The notes under the pieces were generated by a model. It had not been told where the DNA came from. It was given only the letters and a program-made list of their open reading frames with translations, and did not search any database. DNA of 11,823 nt from Anaerolineaceae bacterium (lineage in GTDB: Bacteria; Chloroflexota; Anaerolineae; Anaerolineales; Anaerolineaceae): positions 1-11,823 of the forward strand of contig JAGOIM010000031.1 in NCBI GenBank assembly GCA_017995665.1. The letters run 5' to 3'. The first letter of the stretch is position 1, and every line of letters starts with the position of its first letter. Positions 6,738 to 11,823 of this stretch are shown here, one piece after another. The translations under genes were made by a program, and so were the position numbers.

Positions 6738-7799
6738 CTAAATCATTTGATAGCGTTTGAGGGCGGTGTTTAGAATCATGTTGACCAATTCGCTGTGGCT
6801 GATTCCGTCGGCTTCGGCTTCTATCACGATATCCGAAAGCTTGGGCATCAAGCCCGGAAGAGGGTTGATTTCCAAAATATAGGGCTTCAAATTGTCATTG
6901 ATATCGAGGCGAAAATCAATTCGGGAAACGTCCAGCGCGCCGGTAACGCGAAAGACAGAGGCAGCCAGCAAGTTGAGCTGGTCGATTATCTCCTCGTCAA
7001 GCGGTGCCGGACAAAGATATTCAAGCTCAGCGGCATGAGTTGTTTTGAGATTGTTGTCATAAACGCCACCAGATTCAACCCAAGGGGTCAAATTAACTTC
7101 CAGCGGTGGCAAGAAATGCAAACCGGCTTGAATGCGGCGGGCATTTTCGTCTTTTGGAACTCTTCGCGCGACCGGACCAATCAAATTGCCAACCAAGCCG
7201 ACCGTAACTTCGCGGCCTTCTATATACTTTTCTACCAAAGCGCTTTGATTATATTTTTTCAAAATATAGTCCAGTTGGCTGCGCAACTCCTCTTCATTAT
7301 GTAAAATTGAGCGGTAGCTAATTCCCATGCCAGTGCCTTCATGACTGGGCTTGATGAACAAGGGGAATTCCATATCAGGATTGAGCGGTTCGTCAATGCG
7401 TTCAAAGGACTGGAAATTGGGCGTTGGGAGTTCGTGCCAGGCGAGAATGCGCTTGGTCATGGATTTATCGAGTGTCAGGGCAAGCGTGAGCACTTTTGAG
7501 CCGGTGTATGGAATGCGGAGCCGCTCTAAAATAGCGGGTATCTGGGCTTCGCGAGAATCGCCGAAGTGACTTTCGGCAATATTGAAGCAAATATCGGGTT
7601 TGTAATGGCGGATTGTGTCAATGATGGTGTCATCGGCTTCGAGAAATTCAGCCTGATGTCCACCGTCTTTAAGAGCATTAACCAGACTAAGCACGGTCGA
7701 CTCAGAATCGAGATCGTCCCATTGGTCTGCGCTCATGCCTTCGAACTTTGGTGCGTTTTCTTTTAAATTTGCTAAGACAGCAACACGAAAACTTTTCAT
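6738..7799 (-). CDS. D-Ala-D-Ala-ligase-like ATP-grasp enzyme
   Basis: Cytoplasmic ATP-grasp ligase of 353 residues that would join a carboxylate to an amine through an acyl-phosphate. The N-terminal domain contains PDICFNIAE (68-76) and RIPYTGS (95-101), as in Ddl. The ATP-grasp part shows LDKSMTKRIL (110-119), the P-loop-like KPSHEGTGMGI (150-160), VEKYIEGREVTVGLVGN (189-205), SRIDFRLD (292-299) and the metal-binding EINPLPGL (310-317), close to EINTLPG of Ddl. Differences argue against a housekeeping Ddl: the usual HGxxGEDG stretch reads ESHFGDSREAQ (76-86) and an insert of about 25 residues with GGVYDNN (244-250) precedes the catalytic core. Substrate is therefore open: a D-Ala-D-Ala variant or another dipeptide. 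It is a single gene, with a weak GAGAAG site before the ATG. Confidence 0.82.
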   Translation of the reverse strand: MKSFRVAVLANLKENAPKFEGMSADQWDDLDSESTVLSLVNALKDGGHQAEFLEADDTIIDTIRHYKPDICFNIAESHFGDSREAQIPAILERLRIPYTGSKVLTLALTLDKSMTKRILAWHELPTPNFQSFERIDEPLNPDMEFPLFIKPSHEGTGMGISYRSILHNEEELRSQLDYILKKYNQSALVEKYIEGREVTVGLVGNLIGPVARRVPKDENARRIQAGLHFLPPLEVNLTPWVESGGVYDNNLKTTHAAELEYLCPAPLDEEIIDQLNLLAASVFRVTGALDVSRIDFRLDINDNLKPYILEINPLPGLMPKLSDIVIEAEADGISHSELVNMILNTALKRYQMI

Positions 7800-7851
7800 T
7801 TCTTCTCTATGGTTTCTCCTGGAAATTATCGTAGTGATAAAACAACCATTG

Positions 7852-7857
7852 ATTATA
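7852..7857 (-). promoter_or_regulatory. Possible -10 box of the ligase-like gene
   Basis: A perfect TATAAT on the minus strand, 52 bases before the start codon. The -35 position at 17 bases reads TTCCCC and already lies in the edge of the heptad array, so only the first two consensus bases and one more fit. An activator or a different sigma factor could be involved, or the match may be chance. Confidence 0.4.
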
Positions 7858-7875
7858 GTAGCAATTTTAAAAATG

Positions 7876-7931
7876 GGGAAACGGGAAAAAGGAAATGGGA
7901 AACAGAATACGGGAAACGGGGAGCGGGATAA
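7876..7931 (+). repeat. Heptad tandem repeat array, consensus GGGAAAC
   Basis: Eight consecutive in-phase 7-base units with no slip: GGGAAAC, GGGAAAA, AGGAAAT, GGGAAAC, AGAATAC, GGGAAAC, GGGGAGC, GGGATAA. Three units are identical and the rest differ at one to three bases. All purines are on the plus strand. A related array lies at 10629-10671. Heptanucleotide repeats of this kind (STRR) are known from filamentous cyanobacteria; kinship to those is not claimed. Confidence 0.8.
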
Positions 7932-7986
7932 AGTAATAAATCAGCTCACTATGAATCGTCATCGCTAACAACCACAATTTTGTGAC

Positions 7987-8047
7987 GTCGGGTTGAAGAT
8001 GGGATTTTGTAAAACAATCTCAAAGTTTAAACATCTTCAACCTCGAC
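7987..8047. repeat. Long inverted repeat downstream of pyrH
   Basis: GGTTGAAGATG (7991-8001) pairs perfectly with CATCTTCAACC (8032-8042). GTCG (7987-7990) extends the pairing to CGAC (8044-8047) with one bulged T at 8043. The loop is 30 bases and AT-rich. No T run follows on either strand. It lies next to dispersed-repeat copy 2 and may belong to the same element. Confidence 0.6.
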
Positions 8048-8058
8048 CTACGGTTTAG

Positions 8059-8105
8059 GGTCCCCATTGTTGCCAAAAAGGCGATTTTCAATGAGGAAGG
8101 AGATG
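8059..8105. repeat. Dispersed repeat, copy 2
   Basis: Matches 1814-1856 from GGTCCCCATT to GATG with small indels, in the same orientation. The palindromic core of copy 1 is degraded here to TTGTTGCCAAAAA. It ends 12 bases from the pyrH stop codon, so it sits where the conserved rpsB-tsf-pyrH block breaks off. Confidence 0.7.
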
Positions 8106-8117
8106 ATTTTCTCTTGC

Positions 8118-8852
8118 TTAGTCTTCCGTCGTCACCAAGGTTCCAATGGTTTTGCCATGAATGGCGGCCATCAGTGCGCCGGGTTCCCAGAGATTTAAGA
8201 CCAAAATCGGCATGTCGTTGTCCATGCAGAGCGAAATCGCGGTGCTGTCCATCACGTTCAGACGCTGGCTGATTGCCTCGATATGGCTGAGCTTGTCATA
8301 GCGAATGGCATCCGGATAGAGTTTGGGGTCGCGGTCATAAACACCGTCGACCTTGGTGGCTTTAATGACCACGTCGGCGTCGATTTCAGTTGCCCGAAGT
8401 GCGGCGGCGGTATCTGTTGAAAAATAAGGGTTGCCTGTGCCTCCGCCAAAGATAACCACCCGCCCTTTTTCAAGATGGCGGATTGCCCGACGGCGAATGT
8501 AGGGCTCGGCAATTGTCCGCATTTCAATAGCGGTCATGACGCGGGTGGTAACGTCGAGCTGTTCAAGGGCATCCATCAGTGCCAGCGAATTCACAACCGT
8601 AGCGAGCATGCCCATATAATCTGCGGTGGCACGGTCCATGCCGGTATTTTCACCGGTGGCACCGCGCCAGATGTTTCCGGCACCAATCACAATCGCCACA
8701 TCAACGCCGGTTTCCCAAACGCTTTTAACCAATTCGGCTATGTTGCGGGCTTGTGCCGGTGCAATGCCAAAGCCACCCGGTTCTGCCAGTGATTCACCGG
8801 ATAATTTCAATAGAATCCGATTATATTTATTCGCTTTTTGCTCTTCGCTCAT
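8118..8852 (-). CDS. pyrH: UMP kinase
   Basis: Cytoplasmic enzyme phosphorylating UMP to UDP with ATP, the second stage of pyrimidine nucleotide synthesis, acting as a hexamer. The 244 residues match the bacterial amino-acid-kinase-fold UMP kinase in length and motifs: KLSGESL (16-22), VIGAGNIWRG (55-64), the MDRATADYMGMLATVVNSL stretch (72-90), GGGTGNPYFSTDTAA (136-150), KATKVDGVYDRDP (164-176) and the late MDSTA (201-205). The start ATG is preceded by GGAGAAGAT. It is the third gene of rpsB-tsf-pyrH, but an intrinsic terminator stands between tsf and this gene and little room remains for a separate promoter, so expression may depend on readthrough. frr, often the next gene, is not found downstream. 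Identity is certain. Confidence 0.97.
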   Translation of the reverse strand: MSEEQKANKYNRILLKLSGESLAEPGGFGIAPAQARNIAELVKSVWETGVDVAIVIGAGNIWRGATGENTGMDRATADYMGMLATVVNSLALMDALEQLDVTTRVMTAIEMRTIAEPYIRRRAIRHLEKGRVVIFGGGTGNPYFSTDTAAALRATEIDADVVIKATKVDGVYDRDPKLYPDAIRYDKLSHIEAISQRLNVMDSTAISLCMDNDMPILVLNLWEPGALMAAIHGKTIGTLVTTED

Positions 8853-8877
8853 ATCTTCTCCGGTTCTTGTGTTTTAT

Positions 8878-8906
8878 AAAAAGAGAGCCAACCTTTTGGC
8901 TGGCTC
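8878..8906 (-). terminator. Intrinsic terminator between tsf and pyrH
   Basis: Read on the minus strand, GAGCCAGCC (8906-8898), loop AAAA and GGTTGGCTC (8893-8885) form a nine-pair stem with one G-U, followed by TCTTTTT. It starts about 11 bases after the tsf stop. The U-rich tract ends 25 bases before the pyrH ATG. This should end most rpsB-tsf transcripts. Confidence 0.85.
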
Positions 8907-8916
8907 TTTAAAATCC

Positions 8917-9543
8917 TTATTCAGCGTCTTCTTCGACCGTTGGTGGGGTTGTTTCACCCAAAGCCCAGCGAATGAATCGGCGGATTACCAGACGTTCGCC
9001 TAAGGCGGCGACCTTGTCGTTAATCAGATCGGCAACGGTTTTGCTTTCGTCTTTGATGTATTTCTGATTGAGCAGAACGTTTTCGTCCATGAATTTCTTC
9101 ATTGCGCCTTCAACAATTTTTGGAATAATTGTTTCGGGTTTGCCTTCAGCACGAACACGCTCGATAATGGCGTTTTTCTCTTCTTCCAAAACCTCGGCAG
9201 GAACATCAGCTTCAGAAATATATTTCGGGGAAGCGGCTGCAATTTGCAATGCGATTTCGTGGCTGAGTTCTTTGAAGGTGTCAGATTTTCCGACAAAGTC
9301 GGTTTCTGAGTTAACTTCAACCACAACAACCAGGCGACCTTCGCTGTGGATGTAAACTTCCACGCGGCCTTCGGATGCTTCACGATTGGCACGTTTTTCA
9401 GCTTTTTGGAGCCCTTTTTCGCGAAGTTCTTCAATGGCTTTTTCCATGTCGCCATCAGCGTTGCGCAAGGCGGTGCGGCAATCCATGATGCCAACACCGG
9501 TTTTTTCGCGTAATTCTTTAATCATCTCAATGGTAATTTCCAT
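8917..9543 (-). CDS. tsf: Translation elongation factor Ts
   Basis: Cytoplasmic guanine-nucleotide exchange factor that releases GDP from EF-Tu. The 208 residues hold an N-terminal UBA-like EF-Tu-binding domain (1-45) with LREKTGVGIMDCRTAL (11-26), a core with SETDFVGK (79-86; the TDFV motif inserts next to the EF-Tu nucleotide site), then LNQKYIKDESKTV (158-170) and RRFIRWALGE (188-197). The length is well below the roughly 280 residues of E. coli EF-Ts; one core half is missing, as in cyanobacterial and some other short EF-Ts. The ATG follows AAAGGAT. It is 29 bases downstream of rpsB, its usual partner, and is followed directly by an intrinsic terminator. Identity is certain. Confidence 0.97.
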   Translation of the reverse strand: MEITIEMIKELREKTGVGIMDCRTALRNADGDMEKAIEELREKGLQKAEKRANREASEGRVEVYIHSEGRLVVVVEVNSETDFVGKSDTFKELSHEIALQIAAASPKYISEADVPAEVLEEEKNAIIERVRAEGKPETIIPKIVEGAMKKFMDENVLLNQKYIKDESKTVADLINDKVAALGERLVIRRFIRWALGETTPPTVEEDAE

Positions 9544-9572
9544 AGTGTATCCTTTCTGTCTTTTGTTGCTAA

Positions 9573-10442
9573 TTATGCTTCTTCTGTGGTGTCGGTTGTT
9601 GCGGCTGTTTCTTCCTGAGCTTTTTCGAGGTCGATTTTGGCGCGTGTGCTATCACCGAGTAATACAGCGTCGTCCATTTCTTCTTCGTCATCAATCTTAC
9701 GAGAGATGGAGGCACGGGCAGCAGGCATAGCTTCTACTTCTTCCTCTTCGATGTCTTTGCGCATCATTTTGCCTTCGATAACTGCATCGGCAATATGACC
9801 GATGAGTAATTTGATGGCGCGGATGGCATCGTCGTTTGAAGGGATGACATAATCGATGTCAGTTGGGTTGCAGTTTGTATCAACCATGGCAATCACGGGG
9901 ATATTCTTCAAAACAGCTTCGCGCACAGCGGTATCTTCGCGATCAACGTCAACAATAAAGAGCAGGTCGGGCAAATTTTTCATCTTGCGCACACCGCTCA
10001 AGCGAGTTTCAAGACGTTTGATTTCACGTTGGAGCAAAAGCCCTTCTTTTTTGGTCAGGCGATTGATTTCACCGGTCTCGAACATTTTTTCAAGACGGCC
10101 AAGTTCGACGATACGCTGTTGAATGGTAACCCAGTTGGTCAGCGTGCCACCCAGCCAGCGCTGGTTGACGTAGGGCATACCACAGCGTTCTGCTTCAGCC
10201 TGAATGGTTTCTTGCGCCTGGCGTTTGGTGCCGACGAAGAGGATTGAGCCGCCTTCGGCGACAGTTTTGCGAACGATGTCAAAAGCGTCTTCGAGCAGTT
10301 TGACGGTTTGTTGCAGGTCGATAATATGGATACCATTGCGCTCAGTGAAGATGTAGGGGCGCATCTTGGGGTTCCATTTATTGGTTCTGTGCCCAAAGTG
10401 GACACCACTCTCGAGGAGAGCTTTCATAGATACATTTGGCAT
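9573..10442 (-). CDS. rpsB: Small ribosomal subunit protein S2
   Basis: Ribosomal protein of the 30S head/body junction, needed to recruit S1 or its equivalent in many bacteria. Diagnostic motifs: ESGVHFGHRTNKWNPKM (11-27), FVGTKRQAQ (69-77), QRWLGGTLTNW (94-104), and VDTNCNPTDIDYVIPSNDDA (187-206). The S2 fold ends near residue 228; about 60 further residues are rich in Glu, Asp, Ala and Thr and probably disordered, making 289 residues against about 240 in E. coli. The start ATG has an AAGGAG site five bases upstream, in a possible hairpin. It is the first gene of the rpsB-tsf unit, with an extended -10 promoter and a leader of about 120 bases. Identity is certain; the role of the tail is unknown. 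Confidence 0.97.
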   Translation of the reverse strand: MPNVSMKALLESGVHFGHRTNKWNPKMRPYIFTERNGIHIIDLQQTVKLLEDAFDIVRKTVAEGGSILFVGTKRQAQETIQAEAERCGMPYVNQRWLGGTLTNWVTIQQRIVELGRLEKMFETGEINRLTKKEGLLLQREIKRLETRLSGVRKMKNLPDLLFIVDVDREDTAVREAVLKNIPVIAMVDTNCNPTDIDYVIPSNDDAIRAIKLLIGHIADAVIEGKMMRKDIEEEEVEAMPAARASISRKIDDEEEMDDAVLLGDSTRAKIDLEKAQEETAATTDTTEEA

Positions 10443-10464
10443 GATAACTCCTTTGCGTTATGCC
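10438..10464 (-). promoter_or_regulatory. Hairpin over the rpsB start codon and ribosome-binding site
   Basis: In the minus-strand RNA GGCAU (10464-10460) can pair with AUGCC (10442-10438), which contains the start codon, and AAC with GUU inside it. The AAGGAG ribosome-binding site sits in the loop. An alternative is AUAAC with GUUAU. This could allow feedback by S2 on its own translation, as known for S2 leaders in gamma-proteobacteria, but no similarity to those leaders was established. Confidence 0.4.
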
Positions 10465-10542
10465 TCCGCCTGGTTTTGCGAAGCTCCCAACCCTTCAAGA
10501 GGGCACGCGAGAACTTCTGATCCGAGGCGTGTGTAATAGTGT

Positions 10543-10560
10543 CTCTGGAAAATTCCAGAG
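10543..10560 (-). promoter_or_regulatory. 5'-terminal hairpin of the rpsB leader
   Basis: CTCTGGAA and TTCCAGAG are exact complements separated by two bases, giving at least a six-pair stem with a six-base loop. It begins only a few bases after the predicted transcript start near 10562. A stem at the extreme 5' end usually protects mRNA from 5'-dependent decay; a regulatory role is also possible. Confidence 0.5.
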
Positions 10561-10568
10561 CGTTGAGT

Positions 10569-10577
10569 ATTTTATCA
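10569..10577 (-). promoter_or_regulatory. Extended -10 promoter of rpsB-tsf
   Basis: The minus strand reads TGA-TAAAAT, a -10 with one mismatch and the TGn extension. No good -35 is seen at 16-18 bases. The predicted start near 10562 leaves a leader of about 120 bases. Confidence 0.5.
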
Positions 10578-10628
10578 TGTTTTTTGCGAAAGAAAAGTCT
10601 GAAATAGAAGGATGTTGGCGGTATGCAG

Positions 10629-10671
10629 TTTCCTGCTTTCCTGTTCCCTGCTACCTTTTACCTGTTTCCTG
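10629..10671 (-). repeat. Heptad tandem repeat array, consensus CAGGAAA
   Basis: Six 7-base units on the minus strand: CAGGAAA, CAGGTAA, AAGGTAG, CAGGGAA, CAGGAAA, then a one-base slip (10636) and CAGGAAA. It is the same family as the array at 7876-7931 up to phase and one base (AGGAAAC against GGGAAAC), but with its purines on the opposite strand. The first unit and the stop-carrying second unit lie in the 3' end of the PfpI-family gene. Confidence 0.75.
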
Positions 10672-11185
10672 TCTTTAAGGCTTTCACCAATTCACGATTA
10701 AAAGCCGGGATGTCTGCCACAACCCTTCCCCAAACCTGATTGCCATCTCTAAAGGCAGCTTCGTCCACCCATTCCGCTCCGGCGTTCAGCAAATCATCCT
10801 TAATCCCAAGCGAACCAACCGTCTTCTTCCCGGTAACAATTTTTGCGGAAATAGCAATCAAGCCTCCGTGGCAGATTATCCCGATAACCTTGCCCTGAGC
10901 ATTCACCTTTGCGACCAAATCATTCACTTCAGCATAACGGCGTAGCTTATCCGGCGCCCAACCACCCGGTAAAACCAGAGCGAAGAGCTCCTCAGCCTTC
11001 AAGCCCGAAATCAAGCAGTCGGGTTTAATTTCCAGTCCATTCTTCCCCCTAATCGGCTTCAAGTCCAAAGCCGCGGTAAGAACTTCAAAACCCTCTTCTT
11101 GCAAGCGGATTGCCACGGCATAATATTCTAAATCTTCCACCCCTTCAGCGACCAAAAAGGCAACTTTTAAGCTTTTATCTGACAT
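10658..11185 (-). CDS. DJ-1/PfpI family protein
   Basis: Probably cytoplasmic, 175 residues, one PfpI/DJ-1 domain over its full length. Relatives are reported as stress-protective proteins, with protease or deglycase activities that remain debated. Visible are the nucleophile elbow IICHGG with Cys105-His106 (Cys100-His101 of PfpI), Glu17 in GVEDLE matching PfpI Glu12, LPGGWAPDKLRR (72-83) and GIKDDLLNAGAEWVD (127-141). The third member of the PfpI triad, Glu74, is Asp79 here. I start at the ATG at 11185, because GGAG lies six bases upstream; the in-frame TTG at 11191 directly touches that site and is unusable. The last residues, TGNR, and the stop codon are encoded by heptad repeat units. It is a single gene with its own probable promoter. 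Family sure, activity unknown. Confidence 0.92.
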   Translation of the reverse strand: MSDKSLKVAFLVAEGVEDLEYYAVAIRLQEEGFEVLTAALDLKPIRGKNGLEIKPDCLISGLKAEELFALVLPGGWAPDKLRRYAEVNDLVAKVNAQGKVIGIICHGGLIAISAKIVTGKKTVGSLGIKDDLLNAGAEWVDEAAFRDGNQVWGRVVADIPAFNRELVKALKTGNR

Positions 11186-11229
11186 TGTCAACTCCTTTTC
11201 TCAATCAATAGTTAATCATGACTGTTTTT

Positions 11230-11238
11230 ATCATAACA
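11230..11238 (-). promoter_or_regulatory. Extended -10 promoter of the PfpI-family gene
   Basis: The minus strand reads TGT-TATGAT, one mismatch from TATAAT with the TGn extension, and would give a leader of about 38 bases containing the AAGGAG site. No clear -35 is seen. Confidence 0.45.
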
Positions 11239-11271
11239 TGCCGGCCTTAAGCTTTTCGTTCTCGTCAATGC

Positions 11272-11823
11272 CTAAGAATCGATAAATTTACTGTCCTCTA
11301 ATTCGTCTTTTTCGTCTTTCGTTTCCGGCAGGGGGTCGGTCTTCGGTTTATTGCGAGAATCGGCAAGTTGAATTTCTAATGGGCTAGCGCGACGGGTGAG
11401 CTGCCATTTTCCGCAATGTGGACAGCGTTCAAATTTACCAACCACCACGTTCAGACCCAAAATTGAACGCGGAAAAGTTTTGCCACATCGTTGACAAACC
11501 GCCAGACCGTTTATTCCGCCATTTGCCGTCTCCGAAGCCTTGTTTCTGCTTGAAATGAAAACAGTCAAACCCAGCGAACCCAAAATTACCACAACCACCA
11601 GCCCGATAACATTGGTGGTAGCTGAACTGGCTTGCTCTTTGCTCAAAAAATTGTAAGTGATTGGCGCGGCATCTTGGCTTGCTCCATCTGAGGTGTAAAC
11701 TTTTGCGCTCATTCTTCGCAAACCGGAAGGGTAATCGTCGGTTGAAAATGAAAAGCTGAAAGGTGCTTCGCTCAAATCAGCAATTACTGCATCGTCCATA
11801 GAGAAAACCACCTTGCTTACTTC
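11272..11823 (-). CDS. Membrane-anchored Ig-like protein with cytoplasmic zinc ribbon, C-terminal part
   Basis: The 5' end lies outside the window: the frame is open to the right edge, with four codons before a GTG at 11811. The visible 183 residues begin in a beta-rich extracytoplasmic segment with KVVFSMDD, APFSFSFSTDD, and SAKVYTSDG, the strand pattern of bacterial Ig-like domains. A short linker is followed by one helix (NVIGLVVVVILGSLGLTVFI), then a basic stop-transfer SSRNK, placing the rest inside. The tail has CQRCGK and, about 20 residues on, CPHCGKW, a four-cysteine zinc ribbon, and ends in an acidic lysine-rich disordered stretch. Such C-termini occur, as I recall, on von Willebrand-A or Ig-repeat surface proteins, but the N-terminal domains cannot be seen. 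Function unknown. The gap to the PfpI gene has no clear terminator. Confidence 0.75.
   Translation of the reverse strand, partial: EVSKVVFSMDDAVIADLSEAPFSFSFSTDDYPSGLRRMSAKVYTSDGASQDAAPITYNFLSKEQASSATTNVIGLVVVVILGSLGLTVFISSRNKASETANGGINGLAVCQRCGKTFPRSILGLNVVVGKFERCPHCGKWQLTRRASPLEIQLADSRNKPKTDPLPETKDEKDELEDSKFIDS

Noticed and set aside
7876..7931. Heptad array as a CRISPR or phage attachment site
   Set aside because: There are no spacers between units, the period is only seven bases, and no cas, integrase or tRNA gene is nearby.
8475..9003. Plus-strand reading frames opposite pyrH and tsf
   Set aside because: They are antisense to highly conserved genes and span the terminator; no independent evidence of coding.
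10443..10628. tRNA or riboswitch in the rpsB leader
   Set aside because: No cloverleaf, CCA end or recognisable riboswitch core was found; only the hairpins listed are supported.

Overview
The window looks like a moderate-GC bacterial chromosome, most plausibly an Anaerolineae-like member of the Chloroflexota. This rests on an EF-Ts of only 208 residues with one core half, an S2 protein with a long acidic tail, an exported Ig-like protein ending in a cytoplasmic zinc ribbon, and intergenic DNA rich in short degenerate repeats. The lineage is an inference from gene character; no rRNA or other phylogenetic marker is present to settle it. No tRNA, rRNA, CRISPR array, transposase or integrase was seen.

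Layout, left to right. The 3' end of a plus-strand cation-transporter-like membrane protein (3-362) is followed by a 177-base convergent gap. From there every gene lies on the minus strand. An AT-rich, probably acquired MFS efflux-type transporter (540-1781) is followed by a repeat-rich, structured 256-base gap. Next is a complete four-gene Bce-type peptide-antibiotic sensing and detoxification operon, read right to left: ABC ATPase (5813-6589), ten-helix FtsX-like permease (3739-5823), OmpR-type response regulator (3053-3733) and intramembrane-sensing histidine kinase (2038-3066). Its promoter is unusually clear (TTGAAA, 16 bases, TACAAT), and a perfect 7+7 dyad abuts the -35. The promoter placement shows that the farthest-upstream ATG of the ATPase cannot be the start.

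Upstream of the operon sit a strong hairpin and a divergent D-Ala-D-Ala-ligase-like ATP-grasp enzyme (6738-7799). A 318-base gap then holds an eight-unit heptad array, a long inverted repeat and the second copy of a dispersed repeat. The translation cluster rpsB-tsf-pyrH (10442 down to 8118) follows. It has an intrinsic terminator between tsf and pyrH and a leader with two hairpins before rpsB. A second heptad array runs into the 3' end of a PfpI/DJ-1 family gene (10658-11185). The window closes with the C-terminal part of a large membrane-anchored protein (11272 to the right edge).

How the genes fit together: the Bce operon is a self-contained signalling loop in which the transporter senses drug flux, the kinase and regulator relay it, and the regulator probably activates its own operon through the dyad. 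The MFS transporter and the ligase-like enzyme beside it make an envelope or drug-resistance neighbourhood conceivable, but a functional link is inference only. rpsB, tsf and pyrH form the familiar translation/UMP-kinase block; frr, which often follows pyrH, is not next to it here. Several start codons were moved from the longest reading frame to an internal ATG with a good ribosome-binding site (ATPase, permease, PfpI protein).
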